A stretch of DNA of 64,000 nt from positions 4,464,001-4,528,000 of the forward strand of contig NZ_CP051684.1 in the NCBI RefSeq assembly GCF_012849375.1, in the 5' to 3' direction. This document shows positions 1 to 9,969 of this stretch, in pieces (the stretch's first letter is position 1; every line of letters starts with the position of its first letter). The stretch comes from Duganella dendranthematis (lineage in GTDB: Bacteria; Pseudomonadota; Gammaproteobacteria; Burkholderiales; Burkholderiaceae_D). Both the position numbers and the translations under genes were made by a program. The notes under the pieces are model-generated. The model was not told the DNA's origin, did no database searches, and saw only the letters and a list, made by a program, of their open reading frames with translations.

Positions 1-1
1 C

Positions 2-247
2 GGGCCCAAGGACATTCACTTGGAAAAGCTGGTGGCGCGCGCCGCCGATGGGCTGGTCACCGAAGTGGTGCTGGCCACCAATTTCACCAATGAAGGCGAG
101 GCTACCGCGCACTACATCAGCGAAATGCTGAAGGCGCGCGGCTTGCACGTCAGCCGTCTGGCGCGTGGCGTGCCGGTCGGTGGCGAACTCGAATATGTGG
201 ACGCCGGCACCATCGCCCGCGCCATGCTGGACCGGAGAGCGACTTGA
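2..247 (+). CDS. recR: Recombination mediator RecR, C-terminal part (5' end outside window)
   Basis: The gene enters from the left edge, and only about 81 C-terminal residues are visible. They carry the conserved end of the RecR Toprim domain: a block reading [16 protein letters not shown] followed by [17 protein letters not shown], both hallmarks of the family. RecR acts with RecO and RecF to load RecA on gapped DNA in the cytoplasm. The TGA stop overlaps the TTG start of the next gene, so the two are probably translationally coupled. The N-terminal helix-hairpin-helix and zinc finger lie outside the window. Confidence 0.93.
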   Translation, partial: GPKDIHLEKLVARAADGLVTEVVLATNFTNEGEATAHYISEMLKARGLHVSRLARGVPVGGELEYVDAGTIARAMLDRRAT

Positions 248-1458
248 GCAAGAACACTTCCGGCCCGTTGGCCGGCATCAAGGTACTGGAACTGGGCACG
301 CTGATCGCGGGCCCTTTTTGTGCGCGCATGCTGGCCGAGTTTGGCGCCGAAGTCATCAAGGTCGAATCGCCCGATGGCGGCGATCCGATCCGCAAATGGC
401 GCGTGCTGAAGGACGGCACCTCGCTGTGGTGGTCGGTGCAGTCGCGCAACAAGAAATCGCTGACCCTGAACATGAAGCATCCGCAGGGCCGCGAGATCGC
501 GCGCAAGCTGGCGCTGGAAGCCGACATCATCATCGAGAATTATCGCCCTGGCGTGCTGGAGAAGTGGGAGCTCGGCTACGAACAGCTGAAAGCGCTCGAT
601 CCGTCCATCATCATGGTGCGCCTGTCCGGCTTTGGTCAGACCGGGCCGATGAAGGATTTGCCGGGCTTTGGCGCAATCGGCGAATCGATGGGCGGGCTGC
701 GTTATGTGTCCGGCCATGCCGACCGGCCGCCGGTGCGCGTGGGCGTGTCGATCGGCGACTCGGTGGCGGCCCTGCACGGCGTGATCGGCGCCATGATGGC
801 CTTGCGTCACCGCGACGCCACCGGCGGCAAGCTGAAAGGCGAGGGCCAGATGGTGGACGTGGCGCTGTACGAATCCGTGTTCAACCTGATGGAATCGCTG
901 GTGCCGGAGTTTGACCATGCCGGCGTGGTGCGCGAGCGGACCGGTGGTTCGCTGCCGGGCATCGTGCCATCCAATACCTATACCACCAGCGATGGCGAGA
1001 ACATCGTCATCGCCGGCAATGGCGACGCGATCTTCAAGCGGCTGGCGCTGGCCATGGGCCGCATTGACATGGCCGGTGATGCCGAGCTGGAGCGCAACGA
1101 TGGCCGCGTCAGGCACACGCAGATGATCGACGACGCCATCCAGGCCTGGTGCGACACGCAGACCATCGACAGCGCGCTGGCGGTGCTGAAAGCGGCCGAC
1201 GTCCCGGCTGGCAAAATCTACTCGGTGCGCGACATGATGACCGACCCGCAATTCCTCGCGCGCGAGATGTTCGAGCAGCATCAGTTCGCCGATGGCACGC
1301 CGGTCAAGCTGCCGGCCATCTCGCCCAAATTATCAGCGACGCCGGGTCACACCAAATGGCTGGGCCCAACGCTTGGCCAGCATAACGACGAAGTCCTGCA
1401 GTCCCTGGGCTACACCGCCGCCGCCATCGCCGCCATGAAGCAGGATGGGGTGCTGTAG
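244..1458 (+). CDS. CaiB/BaiF family (family III) CoA-transferase
   Basis: The product is 404 aa, a normal length for family III CoA-transferases, which move CoA between carboxylic acids through an aspartyl-CoA thioester. The N-terminal block [20 protein letters not shown] and the GFGQTGP motif (residues 129-135) are family signatures. Asp172 in the [12 protein letters not shown] segment corresponds to the catalytic aspartate of formyl-CoA transferase. The TTG start at 244 overlaps the recR stop and has GGAGAG about 4 nt upstream. The substrate cannot be read from sequence; no acyl-CoA synthetase or lyase lies next to it. The gene ends 1 bp before the convergent regulator gene. Confidence 0.92.
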   Translation: MSKNTSGPLAGIKVLELGTLIAGPFCARMLAEFGAEVIKVESPDGGDPIRKWRVLKDGTSLWWSVQSRNKKSLTLNMKHPQGREIARKLALEADIIIENYRPGVLEKWELGYEQLKALDPSIIMVRLSGFGQTGPMKDLPGFGAIGESMGGLRYVSGHADRPPVRVGVSIGDSVAALHGVIGAMMALRHRDATGGKLKGEGQMVDVALYESVFNLMESLVPEFDHAGVVRERTGGSLPGIVPSNTYTTSDGENIVIAGNGDAIFKRLALAMGRIDMAGDAELERNDGRVRHTQMIDDAIQAWCDTQTIDSALAVLKAADVPAGKIYSVRDMMTDPQFLAREMFEQHQFADGTPVKLPAISPKLSATPGHTKWLGPTLGQHNDEVLQSLGYTAAAIAAMKQDGVL

Positions 1459-1459
1459 T

Positions 1460-3598
1460 TCACACCGTAGCGAGCGCGGTTTGGCTGGCCAGCATGCGGT
1501 GGATTGTGTCGGGCGGCGAGGGATGGCCGAGGTAGTAGCCTTGCACCATGTCGCAGCCGTATTGTTCCAGCAGCACCAGCTGGGCGTCGGTCTCCACGCC
1601 TTCGGCCACGACGGCCATCTTCAGCCCGTGCGCCATGGCGATGATGGCGCGGGTGATGGCGGCGTTTTCGGAGTCCAGCGGCAGCCCGCTGATAAAGCTC
1701 TTGTCGATTTTCAGCGCGCGCACGTCGAAGCGCTTGAGGTAGTTCATCGACGAGTAGCCGGTGCCGAAGTCATCGATCGACAGATACACGCCGATGCCGC
1801 GCAGCTGTTCCAGCGTGGCCATGGTGGCGCGCGCATCGTCCATCAGCGTGCCTTCGGTCAGTTCCAGTTCCAGCAGCTCGGCCGGCAGGCCGGTGTCGTG
1901 CAGCGCCGACAGCACGATCTGCATCAGATTCTCATCCTTGAACTGCTTGGCCGACAGGTTGACCGCCACCCGCACCGGCGGCTTGCCCTGCGTCTGCCAT
2001 GCCATGGCTTGCTGGCAGGCGGTACGCAGCACCCATTCGCCGATCGGCACGATCAGCCCGGTCTCTTCGGCCAAGGGAATGAATTCGGTCGGCGAGATCA
2101 CGCCGCGCTCGGGATGGCGCCAGCGCACCAGCGCTTCAAAGCCGGTGATCTGCGCGCTGGCGACATCGATCTGCGGCTGGTACAGCAAGTACAGTTCGTC
2201 GTTCTGCAAGGCCTTGCGCAAGCCCACCTCCAGCTTGACGTGGCTCATGATCTGCATGGTCAGCGATGAGCTGTACAGCTTGGCGTTGTTCTTGCCGCAG
2301 TTCTTGGCGTGGTACATGGCGGTGTCGGCATACTTGAGCAGCGAGTTGCAGTCCTCGCCATCTTCCGGATACAGCGAGATGCCGATGCTGGCGGTGACGA
2401 AGATTTCGTGCGCGTCCAGCAGGAACGGCCGGCGCATCGCTTCCTTGACGCGGTGCGCGACGTTGAGCGCATCTTCCACCCGCTCCAGGTCGGGAATCAG
2501 GATGGTGAATTCGTCGCCGCCCAGCCGCGCCAGGTTGGTGGCGGCCTCGGTGCGCGAGATCAGGTCGCCCGGCCGCGTGGTTTCGCGCAGGCGTTCGGAA
2601 ACGGCCTTGAGTAGATGGTCGCCGACGTCGTGGCCCAGCGTGTCGTTGATGCGCTTGAAGGCATCCAGGTCCATGAACAGCACGGCGAATTTCTTGTTAG
2701 CCTTGCGCGAGCGCGACAGCTCGGCTTCCAGCGTTTCCAGAAAGGCCTGGCGGTTGGGAATGCCGGTCAGCGAATCGCAATAGGCCAGACGGCGGATCTG
2801 CTCCTCGCTGCGTTTGCGTTCGCTGATGTCGCGTACCAGGCCCAGTACCTCGTCCGGTCCGGTGGCCACCAGCCGCGCCTCGAAATGGCGCACCGGCTGC
2901 GGCGCCGGATGTTCGCCGTGGCGCACGCGCGGCGCCGGGCCGGGTTGTGGCAGTTCGTAGTCCAGCGAGTGGATGTGCTGGGTGTCCAGCACCGTTTGCA
3001 CCTGCTCCAGCATGTGTTCGGCGATGTCGGCCGGCAGCACCTGGCTCAGGTGCTGGCCGACGCAGCGCTCGGTGGAGAACACGCTGCTGGCCTCGTGGCC
3101 CTGTTCGTAGTCGAGGTAATAGCCATCCTTGTTCATGCGGAAGAAGGTGTCCGGAATGGCCGCCAGCACGGCGCGGTGCTGGGCGTCAGCGATGCGCAGG
3201 CGGCTGATGGCGTCGCTGGCGCGCAGCACGTACAGCACGCGGTGGCCGAGGATTGGCCAGTTGATCGGCTTGGAGACGAAGTCGGTGGCACCGGCCTCGT
3301 AGGCGCGGGTCACCGATTCCAGCTCGTCGCCGCCGGTGACCATGATGATGGGCACGCTCACCTGCGTTTCCAGCCGGCGAATTTCGCGGCACACGCTGAA
3401 GCCGTCCATGCCGGGCATGTCGACGTCCAGCAGCACCAGGTCGGGCGCCACGCTGTGGTAGCAGGCCAGCGCCTTGACGCCGTCCTCGGCCTCGATGGCG
3501 TCCAGGCCGACCTGGGCTAGCATCTCCAGCATCAGCAGCCGCATGGTGGGATCGTCGTCGGCGACCAATACCAGGCCGCGTTTGGGGGAAGTTGCCAT
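1460..3598 (-). CDS. Response regulator with REC, PAS-like, GGDEF and EAL domains
   Basis: The 712-aa protein begins with a receiver domain (about 8-125; acidic pocket D14-D16, phospho-acceptor D58, K109). A PAS-like sensor follows (about 140-260), then GGDEF (signature GGDEF at 359-363) and EAL (EAL at 487-489, DDFGTGYSS downstream). Both catalytic signatures are intact, so it could make or break c-di-GMP. The putative inhibitory RxxD (RPGD, 341-344) is separated from GGDEF by a 14-residue stretch instead of the usual five, so feedback inhibition may be altered. It lies 2 nt downstream of the hybrid histidine kinase gene in the same operon, which makes that kinase its likely partner. It acts in the cytoplasm. 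Confidence 0.93.
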   Translation of the reverse strand: MATSPKRGLVLVADDDPTMRLLMLEMLAQVGLDAIEAEDGVKALACYHSVAPDLVLLDVDMPGMDGFSVCREIRRLETQVSVPIIMVTGGDELESVTRAYEAGATDFVSKPINWPILGHRVLYVLRASDAISRLRIADAQHRAVLAAIPDTFFRMNKDGYYLDYEQGHEASSVFSTERCVGQHLSQVLPADIAEHMLEQVQTVLDTQHIHSLDYELPQPGPAPRVRHGEHPAPQPVRHFEARLVATGPDEVLGLVRDISERKRSEEQIRRLAYCDSLTGIPNRQAFLETLEAELSRSRKANKKFAVLFMDLDAFKRINDTLGHDVGDHLLKAVSERLRETTRPGDLISRTEAATNLARLGGDEFTILIPDLERVEDALNVAHRVKEAMRRPFLLDAHEIFVTASIGISLYPEDGEDCNSLLKYADTAMYHAKNCGKNNAKLYSSSLTMQIMSHVKLEVGLRKALQNDELYLLYQPQIDVASAQITGFEALVRWRHPERGVISPTEFIPLAEETGLIVPIGEWVLRTACQQAMAWQTQGKPPVRVAVNLSAKQFKDENLMQIVLSALHDTGLPAELLELELTEGTLMDDARATMATLEQLRGIGVYLSIDDFGTGYSSMNYLKRFDVRALKIDKSFISGLPLDSENAAITRAIIAMAHGLKMAVVAEGVETDAQLVLLEQYGCDMVQGYYLGHPSPPDTIHRMLASQTALATV

Positions 3599-3600
3599 GA

Positions 3601-6471
3601 TCAGGTTTCCTTTTCCAGCATTGCTCCCAACGCCTGCCGCGCGGCCTGGAAAGATCGTTCCATGTCAGCCAGCAGGACAGCGGCGCCGGCGGTGGTATCG
3701 TTGCGTCCCAGTTGCTCCAGCTCTTTGCTGCGCTGGGCCAGTGCGTTGGCGCCGACATTGGCGGCGCTGGATTTGAGACTGTGTGCGCTCTTGCGCAGTT
3801 GTTCGGCATCGTCGGCGGCAATCGCCTGGCGCAGGGTGTGCAGGTGGCCCGGCGTGTCGTTCAGAAAGGCTTGCAGCACGCGTTCCAGCAGCGCGTCGCC
3901 GTTGGCCGGGCTGAGGGCGCGGATGTTATCCAGTGCTTGTTGGTTGATCGGTTCGTCATTGGGCGGCGGCGGTTCGGCCAGCGCGGCCGATGTAGCCGGC
4001 ACGCGCGGCAGGCTGATCCAGCGCGACAATGTCTGGCCCAGTGCCTGCTGCGTGAAGGGCTTACTCAGGTAATCATCCATGCCGGCCGCCAGGCAGGATT
4101 CGCGGTCGCCTTGCAGCGCGTTGGCGGTGATGGCGATGATCGGCAGGCTGCGCGCGCGGCCGCGTTGCTGTTCGTGGCGGCGGATTTCGGTGGTGGCGGC
4201 AAAACCATCCATCACCGGCATCTGGCAATCCATCAGGATCAGGTCGAAATCGTCGGCCTGCACCGAGTGCAGCGCTTCCTCGCCGTTGCAGGCGCGGCTG
4301 ACGTCCAGTCCCAGGCCTTCCAGCATGGCGCTGGCGACTTCGACGTTGACGGGATTGTCTTCCGCCAGCAGTACCTTGCGGCGCTTGCGCGGACGTGTGC
4401 CCGCCAGTGCGCCGGTGCTGAGTGCGCTGACCGGCGGCGCCGTCACCGCCACCGCCACCGCCATCGAATCGGCCAGGTTGGGCGGGCGCGGCGTCGTGGT
4501 TTCGGCCGCAGTCGCGTCCGCTGCCGGCCGGCTGTCGCGACCGCGCACCGGGGTGACGATGGCGTCGTACAGGTCGCACTCGCGTGGCGGCTTGATCAGT
4601 TGGAAGGCGACGCCGGCGGCGCGCCGTTGTACGCCGTCGGCGGCATTGCGCTCGGTGCTGAGCAACAGCAGGCGGGTGGGCGTCAGCGTGCGGTCGGCGC
4701 GGACGGCGGCCGCCAGCGCCAGGCCGGAAGTGCGCGGCTGTTCCATGTCGAGCAGCACCACGTCGTAGGGCTGGTCGCGTGCCGCCGCCTGCCGCAGTTG
4801 GGACACGGCCTCGTTAGCGGTGGCGCTGGCATGGCTGATGCGCCAGGCCGCCAGTTGCCGTTCCAGCGCGGCACGGCTGGCCGGTTGTTCATCGACAATC
4901 AAAGCGCGGATTCCCTGGGTTGCGGTGGATGGATCGTCGATATCGATACGACGTTTGTCAAAATTTACGGCAAACCAAAAGACCGATCCTTGAGTTAGCG
5001 CATGGTCGACGCCTATTGTGCCGCCCATTAATTCCACCAGTTGCTTGGAGATCGCCAGGCCCAGTCCGGTGCCGCCGTGCTTGCGCGTGGTGGAACCGTC
5101 CGCTTGCGAGAAGGAATCGAAGATGCGTGCGCGCGCTTCGGACGAAACGCCGATGCCGCTGTCATGCACCTCGAAACGCAGGCCGACCGATTGCGCATCT
5201 TCCTGCGCGACGACCACCTTGAGCATGATCTGGCCGCTGTCGGTGAACTTGATGGCGTTGCCGAGCAGATTGAAAATCACCTGCCGCAGCCGGTTGGGAT
5301 CGCCGCAGATGCTGAGCGGGATGTTGTAGGCGATGTCCAGCTCCAGCCGCAACCCCTTGGCGTGCGCCTGCGGCGAGAACACATTGTCGATGTCGGCCAG
5401 CAGGTCGCGGAAATTGAAGTGGATGTATTCCACCGTCAGCTTGCCGGCTTCGATCTTGGAGAAGTCGAGGATGTCGTTGATGATCACCAGCAGATGCTCA
5501 CCTGAGCGCTTGACCATGCTGGTGTAGTGGCGTTGCTGTTCCGTCAGGCGCGTGGCCAGCAGCAGCTCGGTCATGCCGAGCACGCCATTCATCGGCGTGC
5601 GGATTTCGTGGCTCATGGTGGCGAGGAAGGCACTCTTGGCCTGGCTGGCGGCCTCGGCCGAGTTCTTGGCTTTTTCCAGCTGCTCGGTGCGCACGCTGAC
5701 CTGGCGTTCCAGCTGGTCGCGATATTCGGCCAGCGCGGCGTCGCGGCCTTCCACCTGCGCCAGCATGTCGTTGAAGCTGTCGATCAGCGCCCCCAGCTCG
5801 TCGCTGCGCTGGTGGACAATGCGCGGCGTCGCGTGACCACGGCTGACCTGCTGGGCGGCGGCGATCAACTGGCCGACCGGTTCGGCGATGCTGCCCTTGA
5901 AGCGGGCCGCCGTCAGCAGCGCCATCATGAACGACAGCGCGGCGGCGGCGATGGCGGCGCCGAGGTTTTTCAGGATGTCCAGCCACATCCGCAGTTGCGA
6001 ACTTTCCAGCATCACCACGCCGACCGCCGTCTCGCCATCGCGCAGCACGCGGTAGACGCGTAGCGCCGGCGCCCATGGCGCGCCGCTGCGTTCGCTGCTG
6101 ACGTCGGCCGCGCTGACGCTGGCGCTCAGCTTATCCGGTCCGGTCTGCTTCTGCGGCAGGCGCGGCGAGGTGTAGCGTGCCAGCAGCTTGCCGTCGCTGT
6201 CGTACAGCGCTGCTTGCAGAATGTCTTCCTCGACCGCCAGCGTGGCAAGGGTCTGCTCGGCCTGGTGGCGGTCGACGTACAACAGGGCGGTGCGGCTGTT
6301 GCTGCCGATGACGCCGGCCAACGATGAGAGTTGCTGACGCGAATCCTCGCTGTGGCTGAGCACGGCGGTGGCGGCAAATGCGACGAACACCAGCAGCAAG
6401 GCGCTACCAGTGGACACCACGGACATGATCGTGAGCTTTTGGCTCAGACCGGAACGTTCAAAGTTGAACAT
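3601..6471 (-). CDS. BarA-like hybrid sensor histidine kinase (TM-sensor-TM-HAMP-HK-REC-REC-Hpt)
   Basis: The product is 956 aa from ATG 6471, which has GAGAGG upstream. TM1 (about 16-38) is followed by a CHASE8-like periplasmic region, TM2 (about 168-188) and HAMP (about 190-245). HisKA has H288 in [11 protein letters not shown] and the HATPase has GTGLGLAIS near 467-475. A divergent receiver (D575 in VVLLDMEQP), a canonical receiver (D748 in [13 protein letters not shown]) and a C-terminal Hpt domain (H897 in [12 protein letters not shown]) complete a phosphorelay. A longer frame continues upstream but would run into the divergent glycosyltransferase, so it was rejected. Transcription continues into the REC-GGDEF-EAL gene, so the relay probably controls c-di-GMP. 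Confidence 0.93.
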   Translation of the reverse strand: MFNFERSGLSQKLTIMSVVSTGSALLLVFVAFAATAVLSHSEDSRQQLSSLAGVIGSNSRTALLYVDRHQAEQTLATLAVEEDILQAALYDSDGKLLARYTSPRLPQKQTGPDKLSASVSAADVSSERSGAPWAPALRVYRVLRDGETAVGVVMLESSQLRMWLDILKNLGAAIAAAALSFMMALLTAARFKGSIAEPVGQLIAAAQQVSRGHATPRIVHQRSDELGALIDSFNDMLAQVEGRDAALAEYRDQLERQVSVRTEQLEKAKNSAEAASQAKSAFLATMSHEIRTPMNGVLGMTELLLATRLTEQQRHYTSMVKRSGEHLLVIINDILDFSKIEAGKLTVEYIHFNFRDLLADIDNVFSPQAHAKGLRLELDIAYNIPLSICGDPNRLRQVIFNLLGNAIKFTDSGQIMLKVVVAQEDAQSVGLRFEVHDSGIGVSSEARARIFDSFSQADGSTTRKHGGTGLGLAISKQLVELMGGTIGVDHALTQGSVFWFAVNFDKRRIDIDDPSTATQGIRALIVDEQPASRAALERQLAAWRISHASATANEAVSQLRQAAARDQPYDVVLLDMEQPRTSGLALAAAVRADRTLTPTRLLLLSTERNAADGVQRRAAGVAFQLIKPPRECDLYDAIVTPVRGRDSRPAADATAAETTTPRPPNLADSMAVAVAVTAPPVSALSTGALAGTRPRKRRKVLLAEDNPVNVEVASAMLEGLGLDVSRACNGEEALHSVQADDFDLILMDCQMPVMDGFAATTEIRRHEQQRGRARSLPIIAITANALQGDRESCLAAGMDDYLSKPFTQQALGQTLSRWISLPRVPATSAALAEPPPPNDEPINQQALDNIRALSPANGDALLERVLQAFLNDTPGHLHTLRQAIAADDAEQLRKSAHSLKSSAANVGANALAQRSKELEQLGRNDTTAGAAVLLADMERSFQAARQALGAMLEKET

Positions 6472-6600
6472 CGCGCGCCTCTCAATAAATTCCAATAGGA
6501 AAAATATATGTATCTGGCAAACTCGACATTGATCCTGGTCTAAGGCCGCACGTTTGCGCTGCCTCAAACAACGTGCGCGCGAGCGTCGCAAGCTAGGGGG

Positions 6601-7806
6601 ATGGAACGCAAAAAAATCCTGTTCGTGGCCGAGGCGGTCACATTGGCCCACGTAGGCCGTCCGTTGGCGCTGGCGCAGATGCTCGACCGCCAGCGCTACG
6701 ACGTGCACTTCGCCTGCGCGCCGGGTTACGAACGGTTCTTGCAGGGTAGCCAGCTCAGCAACTGGCCGCTGACCAGCATCGCCAGCGCGCGCTTCCTGGC
6801 TGCGCTGGCGGCCGGCAAACCGGTGTACGACGCGCCGACGCTGGCGCAGTACGTGCTGGACGATATGCGCCTGTTGCAGGAGCTGCGGCCCGATGTGGTG
6901 GTCGGCGATTTCCGGCTGTCGTTGTCGGTCAGCGCGCGGCTGGTGAAGGTACCGTATGTCAGCGTCACCAACGCCTACTGGAGTCCCTACGTAACGCAGC
7001 GTTACCAGGTGCCGGCGATTGCGCTGGCGCGCGTGTTGCCGATACCGCTGGCCGACAGCTTGTTCAACCTGGTGCGGCCGCTGGCGTTTGCCTTGCACAG
7101 CCGGCCGCTGAATCAGGTGCGTCGCGCCTACCGCCTGCCGTCGCTGGGGCACGATCTGCGGCGCATCTACACCGACGCCGACTACGTGCTGTACGCCGAT
7201 ATTCCGGAGATGTTTCCGCCGAGTGATTTGCCGGCGTCACATAGCTACCTGGGGCCGGTGATGTGGTCGCCGCCCGGCGAGTTGCCGGCGTGGTGGGATG
7301 GCGTGTCCGGCATGCGCGACATCGTCTACGTCACGCTGGGGAGTTCGGGGCAGGGCGGCTTGCTGCCGCAAGTGCTGCAGGCGCTGGCGCCACTGCCGGT
7401 GACGGTGATCGCCGCCACCGCCGGCAACGTCGACGTCGGCGTGCTGCCGGACAACGCGCTGGTAGCGGACTACCTGCCCGGTGAACTGGCGGCGGCGCGT
7501 TCGCGGCTGGTGATCTGCAATGGCGGCAGCCCGACCAGCCAGCAAGCGCTGGCGGCCGGCGTGCCGGTGCTGGGCATCGCCGGCAACCTGGACCAATATC
7601 TGAACATGGATGGCGTGCTGCGCGCCGGCGCCGGTGCCTTGTTGCGCTCGGACCGTCTGGCGGAAGAGCCCTTGCGCGAGGCTGTACTGCAACTGCTGTC
7701 GCAGCCGGAGTCGCGCGAGGGCGCGGCGCGGGTGGCGCAGCAATTCCAGCGTTACGATGCCGGCGCGCGGCTGGCGGGTTGTCTGGCGCGCATCCTGCAA
7801 AGATAG
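6601..7806 (+). CDS. GT1-type (UGT/MGT-like) glycosyltransferase
   Basis: The 401-aa protein has the two-Rossmann organisation of GT-B enzymes. An N-terminal strand [17 protein letters not shown] is typical of the acceptor half. The C-terminal donor-binding block [20 protein letters not shown] followed by NLDQ (about 306-332) matches the nucleotide-sugar site of the MGT/UGT family. Expected role: glycosylation of a lipid or small molecule using an NDP-sugar; the substrate is unknown. The Shine-Dalgarno-like AGGGGG abuts the ATG with no spacer, which is unusual, but no better start is seen. It is transcribed divergently from the hybrid kinase gene across 129 bp and convergently with the PEP-CTERM genes. 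Confidence 0.85.
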   Translation: MERKKILFVAEAVTLAHVGRPLALAQMLDRQRYDVHFACAPGYERFLQGSQLSNWPLTSIASARFLAALAAGKPVYDAPTLAQYVLDDMRLLQELRPDVVVGDFRLSLSVSARLVKVPYVSVTNAYWSPYVTQRYQVPAIALARVLPIPLADSLFNLVRPLAFALHSRPLNQVRRAYRLPSLGHDLRRIYTDADYVLYADIPEMFPPSDLPASHSYLGPVMWSPPGELPAWWDGVSGMRDIVYVTLGSSGQGGLLPQVLQALAPLPVTVIAATAGNVDVGVLPDNALVADYLPGELAAARSRLVICNGGSPTSQQALAAGVPVLGIAGNLDQYLNMDGVLRAGAGALLRSDRLAEEPLREAVLQLLSQPESREGAARVAQQFQRYDAGARLAGCLARILQR

Positions 7807-7840
7807 AAAAAGCGGAGCGGTGCTGTTTGCCGCTCCGTTG
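7807..7840 (-). terminator. Rho-independent terminator of PEP-CTERM gene 1
   Basis: CGGAGCGG (7813-7820) and CCGCTCCG (7830-7837) form a perfect 8-bp stem with a 9-nt loop. On the minus strand the hairpin is followed by a T-rich run. It sits between the convergent glycosyltransferase and PEP-CTERM genes and may work in both directions. Confidence 0.7.
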
Positions 7841-7858
7841 TCAATACCGCTGCGGCGG

Positions 7859-8779
7859 TCAGCACTGCACTTTGCGGCGCGTGCCCAGCGCGAGGCCGGC
7901 AAAGCCCAGTCCGATCAGTGCTAGCGTGGCAGGTTCCGGAATCGTGGCGAAACTCTGCGACGAGTCGACCTTCAGGAATGGTACCGTGGTGGGGGTGGAG
8001 CCATCCCACATGGTGGTGGGGGTAAAGAACGACGGCACGTTGGTGGTGCCGGTAAATTTGTCGACAAAGATGGAGCCGGTCACTGCATCCAGGTACAGCG
8101 GATTCACATAGTCGAGCATGAAGCGCGAGTCGAACGAGCCGGTGCCGACCGCGCCGCTGGCGCTGAAGCTGGAGGCGTTGAATACCAGATGGCCGGACAG
8201 GATCAGGATGCCGTCGCCGTCGCCACCGGCGCCGCCGCAACCGGCCGAGGTGCTGCCAGCGCCGTAGCAGCGCACGGTGTTGGGGCCGTTGCCGGGAACG
8301 GCGCGGCTGCCGTCGGTGAGGTTATCGAGGTAGATGGCCATGTTCTGCACGCCGGCGTGCAGCGGATCGACATCCATCGCCGCCGACTGGGTGGGCGGCA
8401 GGCCGAAGTTGATGGTGGTGGCGCTTTGCGCCGTCACCAGTTCCTGAAAGCGGACCAGTTTGGTGATCTCATAAGTGGTGTTCAACCCTGCTGGCGTGAC
8501 GATGGCGGGGATGTTGCTATTCGACATAGTCCCGACCATCATTTGTGAGCGTAGTTCGGTCAAGTAAGGCGCGGTGGCGCCGGGGCCGACGATGCGCCCG
8601 GGAATGAAGCCGCTGGACAGGCCGGTGTCGGTGACGTTGGTCCACAGGTCGGCATAGGTGGTGTAGTTGCCCGTGCCGGTCGGGTCCAGGCCCAGCGTGG
8701 GGCCGGCACTGGCGGTCAGTGGCGCCGCCAGCGCGCCGGCCAGGATGGCGATAGCCAGCGCGGGTTGATGGGTGTTCAT
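7859..8779 (-). CDS. PEP-CTERM sorting-domain exoprotein, copy 1
   Basis: This 306-aa exported protein starts at ATG 8779 behind AAGGAGAACAC. An N-terminal signal peptide (about 1-26, hydrophobic core ALAIAILAGALAAPLTASA) precedes a long low-complexity extracellular region. The C-terminus is a canonical PEP-CTERM signal: IPEPATLALIGLGFAG followed by a basic RRK tail. Proteins of this class are cleaved and anchored by an exosortase and are often tied to exopolysaccharide, floc or biofilm formation; no exosortase is present here. It is about 85-90% similar to the next gene and clearly arose by tandem duplication. The central region matches no domain I can name. Confidence 0.9.
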   Translation of the reverse strand: MNTHQPALAIAILAGALAAPLTASAGPTLGLDPTGTGNYTTYADLWTNVTDTGLSSGFIPGRIVGPGATAPYLTELRSQMMVGTMSNSNIPAIVTPAGLNTTYEITKLVRFQELVTAQSATTINFGLPPTQSAAMDVDPLHAGVQNMAIYLDNLTDGSRAVPGNGPNTVRCYGAGSTSAGCGGAGGDGDGILILSGHLVFNASSFSASGAVGTGSFDSRFMLDYVNPLYLDAVTGSIFVDKFTGTTNVPSFFTPTTMWDGSTPTTVPFLKVDSSQSFATIPEPATLALIGLGFAGLALGTRRKVQC

Positions 8780-8850
8780 GTGTTCTCCTTGAAAAGGGCC
8801 ACGGAAATTGAGGCCGTAGGTAAAAAATTCAGCCGCAGCGATAGAAAAAG

Positions 8851-8890
8851 GCAGAAAAAAAGCGGGCCGGCGCTGTTCTGCCGATCCGCT
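8851..8890 (-). terminator. Terminator hairpin of PEP-CTERM gene 2
   Basis: AGCGGGCCGGC (8861-8871) pairs with GCCGATCCGCT (8880-8890) with two mismatches. An A-run on the plus strand (8855-8861) becomes the U-tract on the minus strand. It is the counterpart of the terminator after copy 1, so the two genes are likely separate transcription units. Confidence 0.6.
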
Positions 8891-8909
8891 GTCAATACCG
8901 CTGCTGCGG

Positions 8910-9827
8910 TCAGGACTGCACTTTGCGACGCGTGCCCAGCGCGAGGCCCGCAAAGCCCAGTCCGATCAGTGCCAGCGTGGCAGGTTCCGGAATCGAAGCG
9001 AAACTCTGCGACGAGTCGACCTTCAGGAATGGCACTGTGGTGGGGGTGGAGCCGTCCCACATGGTGGTGGGCGTGAAGAACGATGGCACGTTGGTGGTGC
9101 CGGTGATTTTGTCGATGAAGATCGAACCGGTGACCACGTCCAGGTACAGCGGATCGACATAGTCAATCATGAAGCGCGAGTCGAACGAGCCGGTACCGAC
9201 CGCGCCGCTGGCGCTGAAGCTGGCTTCGTTGAACACCAGGTGGCCGGACAGGATCAGCAGGCCGTCGCCATCGCCGCCCGCGCCGCAACCGGCCGAGGTG
9301 ACGCCGGCGCCATAGCAACGCACGGTGTTGGGGCCATTGCCGGGAACCGCGCGGCTGCCGTCGGTGATGTTATCGAGGTAGATGGCCAGGTTCTGCACGC
9401 CGGCGTGCAGCGGATCGACGTCCATCGCCGCCGATTGGCTCGGTGGCAGGCCGAAGTTGATGGTGGTGGGGGTTTGCGCCGTCACCAGTTCCTGGAAGCG
9501 CACCACTTTGCTGATTTCGAAAGTGCTGTTCAGCCCGGCCGGAGTGACGATGGCGGGGATGTTGCTGTTCGACATAGTACCGACCACCATTTGCGAGCGC
9601 AGTTCGGTCAGATAAGGCGCGGTGGCGCCAGGGCCGACGATGCGGCCGGGAATGAAGCCAGTGGCCAGGCCGGTATCGGTAACATTGGTCCACAGGTCGG
9701 CGTAGGTGCTATAGGCGCCCGAACCGGTCGGATCCAGGCCGAGCGTGGGGCCGGCGCTGGCGGTCAGTGGCGCCGCCAGCGCGCCGGCCAGGATGGCGAC
9801 CGCCAGCGCGGGTTGATAGGTTTTCAT
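8910..9827 (-). CDS. PEP-CTERM sorting-domain exoprotein, copy 2
   Basis: The 305-aa paralogue of the neighbouring PEP-CTERM protein starts at ATG 9827 with an AGGAGCAC-type ribosome site. It has the same layout: signal peptide ending near TASAG, an extracellular region with the shared blocks GRIVGPGATAPYLTELRSQM and FSASGAVGTGSFDSRFM, and a terminal IPEPATLALIGLGFAG-RRK sorting signal. Two cysteines are conserved in the central region of both copies (VRCYGAG and SAGCG), possibly a disulfide after export. Each copy keeps its own leader and terminator, which suggests independent expression. The function beyond cell-surface sorting is unknown. Confidence 0.9.
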   Translation of the reverse strand: MKTYQPALAVAILAGALAAPLTASAGPTLGLDPTGSGAYSTYADLWTNVTDTGLATGFIPGRIVGPGATAPYLTELRSQMVVGTMSNSNIPAIVTPAGLNSTFEISKVVRFQELVTAQTPTTINFGLPPSQSAAMDVDPLHAGVQNLAIYLDNITDGSRAVPGNGPNTVRCYGAGVTSAGCGAGGDGDGLLILSGHLVFNEASFSASGAVGTGSFDSRFMIDYVDPLYLDVVTGSIFIDKITGTTNVPSFFTPTTMWDGSTPTTVPFLKVDSSQSFASIPEPATLALIGLGFAGLALGTRRKVQS

Positions 9828-9969
9828 GTGTGCTCCTCGAAAAGGGCCACGGGAATCGAGGCCGTATCGTATCAAGAGCAAAAGCCTTGCCAGTGGATGC
9901 AAATGCTGTGGAATCAAGCACTTGCGCGGCTTTAGGCAGCGTTGGCGGCGGCCGGTGTAAAAATATCCG

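Larger units (their letters stand above)
7812..9867. repeat. Tandem ~1-kb direct duplication of a PEP-CTERM gene unit
   Basis: Two direct repeats, about 7812-8819 and 8862-9867, each contain a 5' leader, a PEP-CTERM gene and a terminator hairpin. The leaders share an AAAAGGGCCACGG core and the sequence GAGGCCGTA upstream of the Shine-Dalgarno. The sequence just 3' of both stops (TGTCAATACCGCTG) is also shared. Differences are mostly synonymous or conservative, plus one codon-length indel (GGAGG against GAGG in the glycine-rich segment). Confidence 0.85.

Noticed and set aside
6472..7152. N-terminal extension of the hybrid kinase frame up to 7152
   Set aside because: It overlaps the divergent glycosyltransferase by 550 bp and lies upstream of the natural start [10 protein letters not shown] with its ribosome site.
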